Positions 36,242 through 44,982 of a stretch of 64,000 bases of DNA are shown here, in pieces (position 1 is the first letter of the stretch; the number at the start of each line of letters is the position of its first letter). The stretch comes from Dulcicalothrix desertica PCC 7102 (GTDB lineage: Bacteria > Cyanobacteriota > Cyanobacteriia > Cyanobacteriales > Nostocaceae), in NCBI RefSeq assembly GCF_003991905.1, contig NZ_RSCL01000013.1, positions 164,360 to 228,359 on the forward strand, in the 5' to 3' direction. The notes beneath the pieces were generated by a model. That model was not told the DNA's origin. It saw nothing but the letters and a program-made list of their open reading frames with translations, and ran no database searches. A program made the translations under genes and the position numbers.

Positions 36242-36606
36242 AGCAATAAATACAAAAGGGTGTTGTCACTGAACTTATTTTTAGCCAAAATTAACAGCTA
36301 AATGCTTTGATCTTCATTAAGGAAACCCAAAAAAGCAAGCTAAGTACAAATACAATTGCTCAAAAACTCTTGTGGAGCAGCCTTCCCAGGCTGCACCTAA
36401 TACAAGTACTTATTATTACCACAGAGATACAGAGTACACAGAGAAAGGTATTGTAGAGAGTATGAAAGAAGCAAAGGCGCCAAAAATGAGCAAACTATTG
36501 ATGCAAGCGACTAATATTAAATTTTCCTCAAGAAAAACTAAAAATCCAAAGTAGTTGCGAGTACAATTGTTCAAACTAACTACCTAGGGTATATTGCATC
36601 AGGGTT
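36242..36606. other. Repeat-bearing spacer between acs and the RelE toxin gene
   Basis: It holds one hairpin repeat (tgtggagcagccttcccagg ctgca, 36371-36395) and a copy of the accacagagatacagag family (36419-36447). A 60-codon open frame here is only read-through of these repeats. No gene is called. Confidence 0.6.
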
Positions 36607-36951
36607 ATGGAGGCGTTACCAAAAGAAATTCAGAACTATCGTACAAAAGACGGTAGAGAGCCTTTCGCCGAATGGCTTGATTCTTTGCGAGATATTCGTG
36701 CAATTGATAAAATCGAGAAAAGGCTCAAGCAAGTTCAGTCAGGCAGTCTGGGTACTTACCGTTCGGTGGGAGAAGGAGTTTGTGAATTTAAGATTAACTA
36801 CGGTCCAGGGTATAGAATTTATTTTGGACAAATTGGTACAGTAATTATACTTATTCTGTGCGGTGGGGATAAAAGCAGCCAACAAGACGATATAAAACAA
36901 GCGAAAGAATATTGGAGCGAGTATGGAAAACGTAAAAGCAGCGACCAGTAG
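36607..36951 (+). CDS. RelE/ParE-superfamily toxin (HigB-like)
   Basis: A 114-residue protein of the addiction-module killer type: REPFAEWLDSLRDIRAIDKI, then EFKINYGPGYRIYFGQIG, and a C-terminal LILCGGDKSSQQDDIKQAKE followed by YW. This is the RelE-fold subgroup that cleaves mRNA at the ribosome. The key Arg and Tyr residues of the YGPGYRIY strand and the final D-I-K-x-A segment are present. The gene overlaps the antitoxin gene downstream by 29 bp, i.e. toxin first, as in higBA systems. Confidence 0.85.
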   Translation: MEALPKEIQNYRTKDGREPFAEWLDSLRDIRAIDKIEKRLKQVQSGSLGTYRSVGEGVCEFKINYGPGYRIYFGQIGTVIILILCGGDKSSQQDDIKQAKEYWSEYGKRKSSDQ

Positions 36952-37267
36952 TAGTTATCGTGACTACCTAATTAGATCTCTTAAAAACTCAGAACGAGCA
37001 GCAGGTTACATCGGAGTGATGCTGGAACTAGACGAAGAAGGTTATGACCCTATGATGTTTAGTTCTGCACTTGAAGAGGTTGTAGAAGCACGCAAACAGT
37101 TAGGTACTTTTTCACTTGCTGCACAACAGCATTATGAAAAACTCGACAAAATTCTTGCTAAAACCGGTGGTGAGGAGATTTTAGCTTTGATTGAGTTTTT
37201 AGATGAACTTGGTTACAGAATTGCTGTTGCAGCTAAAGATGAGGAAACAACTGATAGTCGCGACTGA
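36923..37267 (+). CDS. Antitoxin partner of the RelE-like toxin
   Basis: A 114-residue protein starting MENVKAATSSSYRDYLIRSL; the mid-region ARKQLGTFSLAAQQHYEKLD and GGEEILALIEFLDELGYRI suggest a compact helical, HTH-like domain of the addiction-module antidote type. It overlaps the toxin gene by 29 bp and is therefore translationally coupled. It presumably binds and neutralises the toxin and represses the operon. A paralogue about 73% identical (my hand alignment over about 97 residues) lies 238 bp downstream. Confidence 0.75.
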   Translation: MENVKAATSSSYRDYLIRSLKNSERAAGYIGVMLELDEEGYDPMMFSSALEEVVEARKQLGTFSLAAQQHYEKLDKILAKTGGEEILALIEFLDELGYRIAVAAKDEETTDSRD

Positions 37268-37504
37268 ATATTAAATTTTTACCAAATCAAAACTGATAAC
37301 ATAGACTATGGGTTGGGTGAAGCGCCCGCACAACCCAACAAAAACTAATTAGTTTTTGGCTTAGTTCCTCTGCTAATGCATGTTGTTAACTTTGCTAATA
37401 CAATATTCACCACAGAGACACAGAGGGCGCAGAGGGTAGAGCAAGAAAAGTTTTAAATATTGGCGCCTACTCTCAGAATTAATAATGCAAACCACAAAAA
37501 GACG

Positions 37505-37825
37505 ATGGAAGATTTAAAGGCGCCAGCTAGCAATAGTTACCGTGAATCTCTAATTTATTCTCTTAAAGATTTAGAAGATGCAGGTGACTATATAGGAGTA
37601 ATGCTGGAACTAGATGAAGATGGTTACAACCCAAATATTTTACGTTCAGCATTAGAAAAAGTAGTTGAAGCGCGCAAGCAGCTAGGTGACTATTCTTTAT
37701 TAGCACAGCAACACCACAAGAAACTTGATAAAATTCTTGCACAAACAGGTGGTGAGGAGATTTTGACTTTAATTGAGTTTTTAGATGCACTTGGTTACAG
37801 AATTGCTATTGTAGCTAAACATTAA
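37505..37825 (+). CDS. Orphan antitoxin paralogue
   Basis: The ATG at 37505 (MEDLKAPASNSYRESLIYSL) gives 106 residues and matches the preceding antitoxin almost end to end (YIGVMLELDEDGYNP, EARKQLGDYSLLAQQH, KLDKILAQTGGEEILTLIEF). There is no second toxin gene, so this is a duplicated antitoxin without its own toxin. It could be a spare antidote for the same toxin or for a homologue elsewhere, or an evolving regulator. The 238-bp spacer to the first copy contains a hairpin (gggttggg...cccaac, 37310-37338) and an accacagagacacagag repeat. Confidence 0.75.
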   Translation: MEDLKAPASNSYRESLIYSLKDLEDAGDYIGVMLELDEDGYNPNILRSALEKVVEARKQLGDYSLLAQQHHKKLDKILAQTGGEEILTLIEFLDALGYRIAIVAKH

Positions 37826-37857
37826 AGGATGTAGGTTAGTAAACGAATCTACCCAGT

Positions 37858-38544
37858 TTATTTTTTAGCGTTTTTAAACCACTCTACAATACTAAGAGCT
37901 AGAGTAGAAGCTAATTTTGTTTGTTCCTTGTTGTTCGTTATCCACTCAAATTCTTCAGGGTTACTGAAAAAACCCAATTCTAGAACTACTGATGGCGCCA
38001 CTTCTGGACGTGTAAGTGCTAAGTTGTTCCAAAATACCCCACCTTCCGCGCGTCCGAGTTTGCGAGTTAGGTAATTGTGGATGAAAACAGCTAAACTTTT
38101 TGATTGAGGATGATACCAAAAAGCTCTTATTCCTTTCGTTTGTTCTGCATCCTCATAATCTTCGGCAAAAGTGTAATGTATCGTCACAGCAATGGTAGGT
38201 TGCTCTTGATTTATAATTTCTTGCCGCGCGCTCAAAGATAAATATTTATCATTATCCCTCGTCATAACAACTATTGCTCCATACTTTCGTAACTCAGCAG
38301 CTAATAGTTTCGACACTTTCAAGTTTGCATATGAAGCAAAATATCCAGTTGGATCTACAGCACCAGTTTCTTCACCTCCATGTCCTGGGTTAATGACAAT
38401 TTTGACACCAGATAAAGATTTTTGACTTTTGGCTTTTATAACAGATGCTTGAGCAACATTTGCTTCATACTGCTGTTGAGCCAAAGTTGGCGAGACGAAC
38501 AGCAATAAGCTTATAGGGCACAATAACAGCAATAATGGTTTCAC
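37858..38544 (-). CDS. N-acetylmuramoyl-L-alanine amidase (Amidase_3)
   Basis: A 228-residue exported protein. A signal peptide (PLLLLLCPISLLLFVSPTLA) precedes an Amidase_3 domain: VKIVINPGHGGEETGAVDPT (zinc His and Glu), ARQEIINQEQPTIAVTIHYT (His) and PSVVLELGFFSNPEEFEWI (catalytic Glu). It cleaves the lactyl-amide bond between MurNAc and the peptide stem in the periplasm. The usual N after SIH is replaced by IHYT, a small departure from the family pattern. There is no AMIN domain, so it is a minimal form. Convergent with the orphan antitoxin. Confidence 0.88.
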   Translation of the reverse strand: MKPLLLLLCPISLLLFVSPTLAQQQYEANVAQASVIKAKSQKSLSGVKIVINPGHGGEETGAVDPTGYFASYANLKVSKLLAAELRKYGAIVVMTRDNDKYLSLSARQEIINQEQPTIAVTIHYTFAEDYEDAEQTKGIRAFWYHPQSKSLAVFIHNYLTRKLGRAEGGVFWNNLALTRPEVAPSVVLELGFFSNPEEFEWITNNKEQTKLASTLALSIVEWFKNAKK

Positions 38545-38588
38545 TTAAACACGGTTTCAAATAAGCCGTTTCCATTGTATTTTGATCA

Positions 38589-39086
38589 TTATATTTGTTT
38601 TTGTTTAGCTTCTGACTGCCATTCTTCAATTTTTATAGTTCCTGTCTCTTCTTTTAAATAATTTGAGTAATCAATTTTTTTGAATTCTTGAATAGTAGAG
38701 ATATCAAGAATTTCATCTTCAACAAGTTGGGGCATTAATAAAACAGCACGATTTATATTTTCAAAGTTATCATTGCTACCCGCACCTGGTAAGTCAAAAT
38801 AACAGAGATTACTAGCTAGCTTAAAATATCCTACACTGTCGGTACAGTCCATATGCCCTGTAGATTCCATTTTTACTTCTTCTAACAGGCAATTTCCTAG
38901 AGAGGTTTTCCCGGCGCCTGTACGCCCAGTTACATATAAATTTATAGGCGCCGCGAATAGGTCATTGTTTTCTCTAAAGGCGCCGACTAATTTGCTTGAC
39001 TCTATATCACCGAGTTGAATGATTTTTAAGAGGTCTGGTTGGTCATGAAAAATTGAGCGAAGAGTTTCTAATGCGTTGTCTGACAT
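38589..39086 (-). pseudogene. C-terminally truncated GTPase
   Basis: The Met at 39086 (MSDNALETLRSIFHDQPDLL) begins a 165-residue protein with a P-loop GTPase start: LYVTGRTGAGKTSLGNCLLE (G1, K60, T61), TGHMDCTDSVGYF (G2 region) and YFDLPGAGSND (G3, D98). The protein ends soon after LDISTIQEFKKIDYSNYLKE and EEWQSEAKQKQI, where related cyanobacterial GTPases continue with a beta strand of the APDVILY type and the NKxD motif. With G4 and G5 missing it cannot be a normal GTPase. It is either a broken gene or a deliberate short form. Confidence 0.6.
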
Positions 39087-39378
39087 TATAAGTATCCTAA
39101 AGTATAAGTATTTATGCAAATAGGTGGCGACAGTTAATTGGCGCCTTTGAAGAATATATGTATAAAAATATATGCCTATCCTGAAGATAAGCATTTAAGT
39201 TTAATATTGAAAGCTGCTAAGATGAGATTAATATGATGTTGGCACAATAATTTATACTCATCATCAGAGTTTACACTTAGAATATTTCGGTTGTTGATGT
39301 TGGGTTCCGTTCCTCCACCCAACCTACAAATAATTTGGAGAGAAGCAAAAATTTAAATTGTGTCTCCCCTTAAACTTT
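39087..39378. other. Spacer with hairpin repeat
   Basis: About 290 bp holding a dispersed hairpin (gttgggttccgttcctccacccaacctac, written here in two parts: gttgggttccgttcc and tccacccaacctac, 39299-39327). The rest is AT-rich and without a gene. Confidence 0.5.
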
Positions 39379-39714
39379 TTAACTAAAAATATAATGCTTG
39401 GATAAGTTACCTGCTTCAGTAGCAACATCTGATAGGGCGCCTGCTTCTTTAGAGATTTTTTCCCAGTGGTATTGCCAACGTGCTAAGGTTCTTCCTAAAT
39501 CAACTAGCTCTGTTGCTTGTTCTGCATTGACTTCTACTAAAGTTGGTGCCGTCCACTCTATAAAGTACAAACTTTCTCTAATCAAAGAAACTGCTGTATC
39601 AGGGTTAATTGTAACTTCTCGTTTAATGGCGCCGAGATTATTGGCTATCTTGCTTAAACGAGTGGAAACGTCATCTTGTGCAAAAAGCTTCTGCCGCTGT
39701 ATTAAATCTGTCAT
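39379..39714 (-). CDS. Hypothetical protein upstream of the truncated GTPase
   Basis: The Met at 39714 (MTDLIQRQKLFAQDDVSTRL) gives 111 residues, all helical by appearance (SKIANNLGAIKREV, LIRESLYFIEWTAPTL, ELVDLGRTLARWQYHWEKIS). No family recognised. Same strand as the truncated GTPase, 292 bp upstream of it. In some cyanobacteria small helical genes sit beside such GTPases, so it may be the surviving partner; this is inference. Confidence 0.55.
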   Translation of the reverse strand: MTDLIQRQKLFAQDDVSTRLSKIANNLGAIKREVTINPDTAVSLIRESLYFIEWTAPTLVEVNAEQATELVDLGRTLARWQYHWEKISKEAGALSDVATEAGNLSKHYIFS

Positions 39715-39827
39715 AGTTCGGTTTTGTATACTTACTAGCAACAATTGACAATTACTAGTATTTATCAACTATAGCCGAGTCTCTCTGTGTCCTAATAGTC
39801 TCTGTGGTGAAAAAAATATTGTAAGTT

Positions 39828-39851
39828 ACAGGCAGGGATGCCTGTTCCACA
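39828..39851. repeat. ACAGGCAGGGATGCCTGT dispersed palindrome
   Basis: acaggcagggatgcctgttc followed by caca, 15 bases past the stop of the STAND-GNAT-HTH gene. Same family as 2127-2150, in reverse orientation. Confidence 0.75.
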
Positions 39852-39866
39852 AGATAATTAAGATGA

Positions 39867-41948
39867 TTAATTTATTTCTTGTTGCCAGAGGATTTGGGCT
39901 ACTCTTTCCATTCCGGCTTTGAGATGGCGCCTGTATGTGCTAAATGGTAGGTCTAGTAGTTCGGCGGCTTGTTCTTGGGTGGGGGCTGGACTTATATATG
40001 TTCGGTATATGGCACGGTAAAGTTTATCGTCGCGTGGTGATGCTTGTAATGATTCGGCGGTTTGTTTGATTAACGTTTGTAAGGTGGAAATTCGTTCGTT
40101 GATGTCGTTGGTGTTAGCTCTATTTTCGATTAAGTGTGAATATAATAGCGGGCTGTTATGTAATGCGTTAGTACGGGTGAAGTTTTTTAAGGCATCATAT
40201 ACTGCCTCGATAAAGTCGGGTTCGCTTAGTACTAGTAATCTTGGAGTTGTGCTGGAAGTCGTTTCTATTTCACTTTTGGCATCTATTTCTCGTTTTGCTA
40301 AGAGTTCACGCCATGCAGAGGGTGAAACTATTCGCCAGTCATGTCCATAAATACCGTATTTTCGTTTGTTTATTTCAAAGTCGGCTTTGGGTAGTCTTTT
40401 TAAATCGAAGTACGTTAGCATCGGCGCCCACATTTCAGGTTCGGCGCATGGTAAAAATGTATAAGCTAGTCCAGGTGTTTTTTGAAAGTATTGTACAAAG
40501 TTGATAAATATTAGGCTTTGGGTTGGTGAGACTGCTTGATATGTATCGCGTGCCATCCAAAACCTAAATATAGTGGCGCCTTCAGACGAAGAACGCAATG
40601 GAGCTTCTGATTGTAAATATTGCCAAGCTGCAACGGCACCTGTATCAACTTCTATATCTTGTGCTGTGGCTTTATGCAGTTCTACAAAAATCGCAAACCC
40701 TGCTGGAGTAAGATTGGAATCACGGAAGACTACAATATTTTCAGGTTGTCGTGATATCCAATGTGCTGCAATTGAAGCAGATTCAAATCCTTCATATTGT
40801 GTGATTATTTCTAAAATTCCAGCTTTATCGCTTTCTCTATATATATCTGTTTGTAAGCTGCTGTGTTCTTGCCAAGTGAAGCGGGGACGAATTGCTGGGT
40901 TATCGCGATGTAAAAACATATAGTCAAACAATACTCGGTGTTTCTCGTCTCCTTGGGTTTGACCTAATTTTATGGTGTAGTAATTTCGCGCGCGCTGGTG
41001 TAAATCTGCGTAAAATTCCGGATGGCGCCAGCGTAAGTCAGCGATTAAGACTTCTCGCGCTAAATCATGGGGAAATAAACCATTTTGCCCTGATTCTACA
41101 AACGAAAGTTCGCGCAACCACTCAAAAATATCCCTAACCTCAGACAAATCAAGCATTTGTTTCAATAAAGCTTCTGTGGTCAAGCGTACTACTGCACATG
41201 CTTCAAGTGCCATTCGGTGAGCAGTTGATGGTACATCCTGAATAAAGCGTTCAAGTAAAGTTTTTATAATATCTGGTTGACTATCAGGTTGAAAGGTTGT
41301 CTCTTTCTGGGTAAATACGTCTGCTACCAACGACAGTGCAAGTGGATAACCATGAGTAAAGTCGAGAATTATTTGGTGCTGAGTGTTGGGAATATCTCGA
41401 CGAGCTAAATAACTTAAACTTTCTTCATAGCTCAAATTACGTAAAGGTAAAGTACGAATTAATGCCTGCCAACCAGCGTCACTGCGCCAAGCTAGGGAAG
41501 GTGGAGTGCGACCAGCAAGGACGATCAAAGTATCGAGAGATAAGTGTGGTAAGAATTCCTCGCGCAGCCATTCATCAAGCGTTGCTATGTTTTCGTAAGT
41601 ATCTATAAATAGGATGTTACGTTTATTACTTACTTTTAAAATATCTAAAGGCGATTCTGATTCTTGCAAACCCATAATACCGCGTAACGCTGCTAAGAAC
41701 GATTCCGGCGCCGCTTCTAAGTTACGCGCTTCAATAGAAAGATAATCACAATTAACTTGTTCGCACAACTGCATAAACTGCGCGCACAAACTTGTCTTAC
41801 CAACTCCACCAGGCCCGTAGATATACAAGATATTAATAGGTAGTTCAGTCGAGGCTATAGTATTTTGGAACAGTGCTAGCTCTTGCACTCTTCCTACAAA
41901 CCGACGATTTCGTTCTGCGTTCAAGCGACCCAAAAGCGATGATGGCAT
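39867..41948 (-). CDS. STAND ATPase with GNAT-like region and C-terminal HTH
   Basis: The ATG at 41948 (MPSSLLGRLNAERNRRFVGR) follows GAGGG and gives 693 residues. The ATPase domain has Walker A YIYGPGGVGKTSL (K51), Walker B RNILFIDTYENI (D116), a sensor-like LIVLAGRTPPSLAW, and a winged-helix segment to about 300 (LFPHDLAREVLIADLRW). Residues about 375-560 look like a GNAT acetyltransferase fold (NIVVFRDSNLTPAGFAIFVE). The last 50 residues hold an HTH like sigma region 4 (PTQEQAAELLDLPFSTYRRH). It resembles LuxR/MalT-type signal-responsive regulators with an unusual central domain; the inducer is unknown. Confidence 0.8.
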   Translation of the reverse strand: MPSSLLGRLNAERNRRFVGRVQELALFQNTIASTELPINILYIYGPGGVGKTSLCAQFMQLCEQVNCDYLSIEARNLEAAPESFLAALRGIMGLQESESPLDILKVSNKRNILFIDTYENIATLDEWLREEFLPHLSLDTLIVLAGRTPPSLAWRSDAGWQALIRTLPLRNLSYEESLSYLARRDIPNTQHQIILDFTHGYPLALSLVADVFTQKETTFQPDSQPDIIKTLLERFIQDVPSTAHRMALEACAVVRLTTEALLKQMLDLSEVRDIFEWLRELSFVESGQNGLFPHDLAREVLIADLRWRHPEFYADLHQRARNYYTIKLGQTQGDEKHRVLFDYMFLHRDNPAIRPRFTWQEHSSLQTDIYRESDKAGILEIITQYEGFESASIAAHWISRQPENIVVFRDSNLTPAGFAIFVELHKATAQDIEVDTGAVAAWQYLQSEAPLRSSSEGATIFRFWMARDTYQAVSPTQSLIFINFVQYFQKTPGLAYTFLPCAEPEMWAPMLTYFDLKRLPKADFEINKRKYGIYGHDWRIVSPSAWRELLAKREIDAKSEIETTSSTTPRLLVLSEPDFIEAVYDALKNFTRTNALHNSPLLYSHLIENRANTNDINERISTLQTLIKQTAESLQASPRDDKLYRAIYRTYISPAPTQEQAAELLDLPFSTYRRHLKAGMERVAQILWQQEIN

Positions 41949-42023
41949 AGTATAACCCTCGCGATACACAATTGATACAAAGTGAATCTCCACCTTGTAT
42001 ACGCTAGTTGAGAGATTTTGGAT

Positions 42024-42488
42024 TTATGAAGCGCTTTGAATATTCTGTAATAATTGGTCAACTTGTTCAGCTTTTTGTTGCTGACGCTGTGCTTTAAATA
42101 AATCGCGTGCTTTTTCCAGGTTTGCGACAGCTTCGGTCTTATTACCCTGCTGCATCAAAACATTCGAGAGACGCAAGTAAGCATCAACCTTTTTAGGAGC
42201 GCGTTCAATTACATCTTTAAATTCTGCCATTGCTTCCTCGGTTCTATCCTGCTGCATCAAGCAGTCACCCAAGAGCAAATGAACTACATCGTTCGTTGAG
42301 TTTATATCAATTACCTGACGAAATGCAGCTTCAGCATTTTTATAATCTTTCTGCTGGTATAGAGTAACACCCTTCTGAAAGCGGTTCGATGTTATTAAAG
42401 TTTTAACCGCAAAATAAATCAGAAGGCATACACTAAAAAAAACAATCAGCGTTGCAGCTAAATTACTTCCGCTTGTAGGGATTTCCAT
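42024..42488 (-). CDS. Membrane-anchored TPR protein
   Basis: A 154-residue protein. A transmembrane helix near the N-terminus (AATLIVFFSVCLLIYFAVKT) is followed by three TPRs (FQKGVTLYQQKDYKNAEAAF, DVVHLLLGDCLMQQDRTEEA, VDAYLRLSNVLMQQGNKTEA). It is a small scaffold facing the cytoplasm or lumen. It ends 75 bp before the STAND-GNAT-HTH gene on the same strand and may be its operon partner. Confidence 0.85.
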   Translation of the reverse strand: MEIPTSGSNLAATLIVFFSVCLLIYFAVKTLITSNRFQKGVTLYQQKDYKNAEAAFRQVIDINSTNDVVHLLLGDCLMQQDRTEEAMAEFKDVIERAPKKVDAYLRLSNVLMQQGNKTEAVANLEKARDLFKAQRQQQKAEQVDQLLQNIQSAS

Positions 42489-42671
42489 ATTTTATACCAT
42501 TGGTACGGGTGGGGCGCCTGTTTAGTATATCAACAACTGCATTAACTGCATAAGTTGATTGTAATAAACACTATCAAAAGAAAGAAGTGTATCTCGTGCT
42601 TCCGCGAGTTGACGATTATTCAAATAAAAGTATTTATATATATTAAGTGTTGTTAAAGGAGATAGACAAAT

Positions 42672-42857
42672 ATGTCAATTTGGTTATGGGTAGCTTTATG
42701 TGCTTACTTAATTGGGGTTGGAATCGAGTGGCAGCGCTTTCAACCTGAGATTAAAGAGTATGACGAGTATAGTAATTTTCCTGTTGTTTGGGTTACTCAG
42801 CAGGTTGTGGCATGTGGTTATTTGTTTAGAGCGTTTGTATGGTTTTATGATTTGTAA
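42672..42857 (+). CDS. Small membrane protein
   Basis: A 61-residue protein with a strong ribosome site (AAAGGAG, 42655-42661). One hydrophobic helix (IWLWVALCAYLIGVGIEW) at the N-terminus, then a hydrophilic stretch with EIKEYDEYSNFPVVW and a second amphipathic segment. No family recognised. The good ribosome site and coding-like composition support a real gene. Confidence 0.6.
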   Translation: MSIWLWVALCAYLIGVGIEWQRFQPEIKEYDEYSNFPVVWVTQQVVACGYLFRAFVWFYDL

Positions 42858-42865
42858 AGTGTTCG

Positions 42866-42932
42866 AGAAACCTGGTTTCTTTTCGTTTTCATTGAAGATT
42901 GTTGTGTTCAGTGTTAGAGAAACCAGGTTTCT
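42866..42932 (+). repeat. Double-palindrome repeat unit, copy 5
   Basis: agaaacctggtttct (42866-42880) and agaaaccaggtttct (42918-42932) with a 37-nt spacer. The spacer length equals that of copy 2 but the core sequence differs (no ttgtaataaaa). It sits between convergent genes. Confidence 0.75.
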
Positions 42933-42936
42933 GGGT

Positions 42937-43857
42937 TTATAGTAAGGTTGAAATAGGGAAGATTAGGTATTCTATGAAGAAGAGTTTCCAGATAAATTGG
43001 TAAAAGCTCGCAATAGATGTTTTATCTTGTAAATCAACTCGTTTGCTACGGCGCCACATCCAGACTAATAGGATAATATGCGAAATTACAAGCAAAATCG
43101 CATTAACATTAGCAAGTCTAAATAAACCAGCTAATATCATTGCCACGTAGCAAACTGTAATAACCCAGCGTGCGAGTTTAAAAACAGCTTCTTTACCAAG
43201 CTGAATTGTAAATGTAGTAATATTGTACTGTAAATCGCCTTCCATATCAGGAATATCTTTAAAGATAGCAATAGCGAATGTAAAAACGAGTACAAATAAA
43301 GTTAATGCCCAGACTGCCGCTGGAATGCTTGAGTTATTTTGTAATACCCAGCTATAGTGTAAATAAAGCCCTAAATTAACAATGGCGCCGCGTACAGAGA
43401 AAATACATAAAGCAGCCCAAAAAGGGTAGCGCTTTAAACGAATTGGTGGTAATGAATACGCAGTACCAATAGCCAAGCTAATTACGACCATCCAAAATAA
43501 ATACGGCCCTTGAAAAAAAGCAACAGAAGCAGCCAAAAAAGCACATATTCCGACAATAACTTGTGCAGTGCGTTGAGAAAACTCACCTGCTGCCAAAGGT
43601 AAATGCGGTTTATTTATTTTGTCGATAGCAACATCTTCAAGCTGATTTAACCCAACAATATAGATATTCCCACAAATACAACTAACCCAGGCGCCGAGCG
43701 GAGTTATAACAGAAAAACTAGAATTAGTAATTCCAACAGCAACTAGATACAACCCAACAACACTTAAAGTCGTACCAATAATAGTGTGTGGACGAGAGAA
43801 CTTCCACAGCGAATAAAACCAATTACCCTGAGATTTAACACCAAAAACACGAGCCAT
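42937..43857 (-). CDS. hpt: Homogentisate phytyltransferase (UbiA family)
   Basis: The Met at 43857 (MARVFGVKSQGNWFYSLWKF) gives 306 residues with about nine membrane helices. The two prenyltransferase Asp motifs are NQLEDVAIDKINKPHLPLAA and IAIFKDIPDMEGDLQY. This pattern matches HPT (Synechocystis slr1736, plant VTE2), which joins phytyl diphosphate to homogentisate, the committed step of tocopherol synthesis, in the membrane. The gamma-tocopherol methyltransferase gene lies directly upstream on the same strand, supporting the assignment over chlorophyll or ubiquinone prenyltransferases. Confidence 0.9.
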   Translation of the reverse strand: MARVFGVKSQGNWFYSLWKFSRPHTIIGTTLSVVGLYLVAVGITNSSFSVITPLGAWVSCICGNIYIVGLNQLEDVAIDKINKPHLPLAAGEFSQRTAQVIVGICAFLAASVAFFQGPYLFWMVVISLAIGTAYSLPPIRLKRYPFWAALCIFSVRGAIVNLGLYLHYSWVLQNNSSIPAAVWALTLFVLVFTFAIAIFKDIPDMEGDLQYNITTFTIQLGKEAVFKLARWVITVCYVAMILAGLFRLANVNAILLVISHIILLVWMWRRSKRVDLQDKTSIASFYQFIWKLFFIEYLIFPISTLL

Positions 43858-43899
43858 AATCAAAGTTAGGAGTTATGAATAAGGAATAATGAATTACCG

Positions 43900-43957
43900 T
43901 AGGGGCGGGTTAAACGAGATTTTCATTGTTAATAAAAATATACTAAACCCGCCCCTA
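43900..43957. repeat. Inverted repeat between the two tocopherol genes
   Basis: taggggcgggtt (43900-43911) and aacccgcccct(a) (43946-43957) form a 12-bp stem around a 34-base AT-rich loop, probably a dispersed hairpin repeat. Confidence 0.65.
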
Positions 43958-43989
43958 AACCCCGTTCCGCCCCAAAACCAGGCGGCGAA

Positions 43990-44829
43990 TTATTTTTTCC
44001 CACACAATAAACCAAATCGAATTAAACCAGTTTCGTAACCACGCTGCATTAAACCCAACGATAAGGCGCCTTGAATAGTCGTCCAACCCGAACGCAGCAA
44101 ACCCCATAACGCTTGCAAATTAAAAGCAGAGTCTATGACTACATTCCAAAACGGCGCCACAGCAGTAGACCAATCAGCAGTACGAAGGTCATTTAAAGGT
44201 AATTGACGGGCAATTTCTTCATACTGAGGTAAAGAAATTACGTAGGGTAGGCAGTAAACGCGATAAATTTCTTCTAAGTGTTTTTGTTCTTCTGAAGTCA
44301 GGGGTGTATCTAGCGGACGGTGACACCATGTAACTACAATCATGGTTCCACCGGGTTTTAATACTCGGTAGCATTCTTGTAGAAACTTGACTTTATCAGG
44401 CATGTGTTCGCCACTTTCCAATGACCAAATCAAATCGAAGGAATTATCGGCAAACGGCATATTTAACGCATCTGCAACCTGAAAATTAGCTCGGTCACTC
44501 AAGCCAAACTCTGCCGCGCGTTGTTTTGCCCTTGTTGCTTGCACTGGACTCAGAGTAATTCCTGTTGCGCTAGCATTATATTTACCAGCTAGATACAATG
44601 AACTACCACCTATGCCACAACCAACATCAAGAATATGAGAAGCTTGTTCAATTTTTGCCCATCGCAACACCTCCTCAATTAAATCAATTTGTGCTTGACG
44701 GCGTTCTTTTTTTTCTGTACCATCGGCGCCGTAATAGCCGTGGTGCATGTGTTCGCCCCAGATTTCCTCCCATAAACCAGAGGAAGCATCGTAAAATTGC
44801 TGAATTTGTTGATAAAGTGTTGCGCTCAT
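43990..44829 (-). CDS. Gamma-tocopherol methyltransferase
   Basis: A 279-residue SAM methyltransferase. The N-terminus LYQQIQQFYDASSGLWEEIW and GEHMHHGYYGADG is the hallmark of the VTE4 family (Synechocystis slr0089), and the SAM motif is ILDVGCGIGGSSLYLAGKY. WSLESGEHMPDKVKFLQECY and VVTWCHRP also match. It methylates gamma- to alpha-tocopherol. Adjacent hpt downstream makes a two-gene tocopherol unit. Related MPBQ/sterol methyltransferases share the motif, so the exact substrate order is not fully secure. Confidence 0.87.
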   Translation of the reverse strand: MSATLYQQIQQFYDASSGLWEEIWGEHMHHGYYGADGTEKKERRQAQIDLIEEVLRWAKIEQASHILDVGCGIGGSSLYLAGKYNASATGITLSPVQATRAKQRAAEFGLSDRANFQVADALNMPFADNSFDLIWSLESGEHMPDKVKFLQECYRVLKPGGTMIVVTWCHRPLDTPLTSEEQKHLEEIYRVYCLPYVISLPQYEEIARQLPLNDLRTADWSTAVAPFWNVVIDSAFNLQALWGLLRSGWTTIQGALSLGLMQRGYETGLIRFGLLCGKK

Positions 44830-44982
44830 AAGTTAAGCAGTGCTAAGACAAAACAGAAAGATTAGTCACACATATTAAAGTAGGCTACCATGTGTGATTT
44901 GATTTGAATTAGGGTATTTTTCGTTCCCAAGTCGGTACACCCTACCAAGAAGGCTTGGGATTGTTTAATTTTTTACCTGTAT

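Noticed and set aside
36372-36554. 60-codon frame upstream of the RelE gene
   Set aside because: Consists of read-through of two dispersed repeats; no protein-like pattern.
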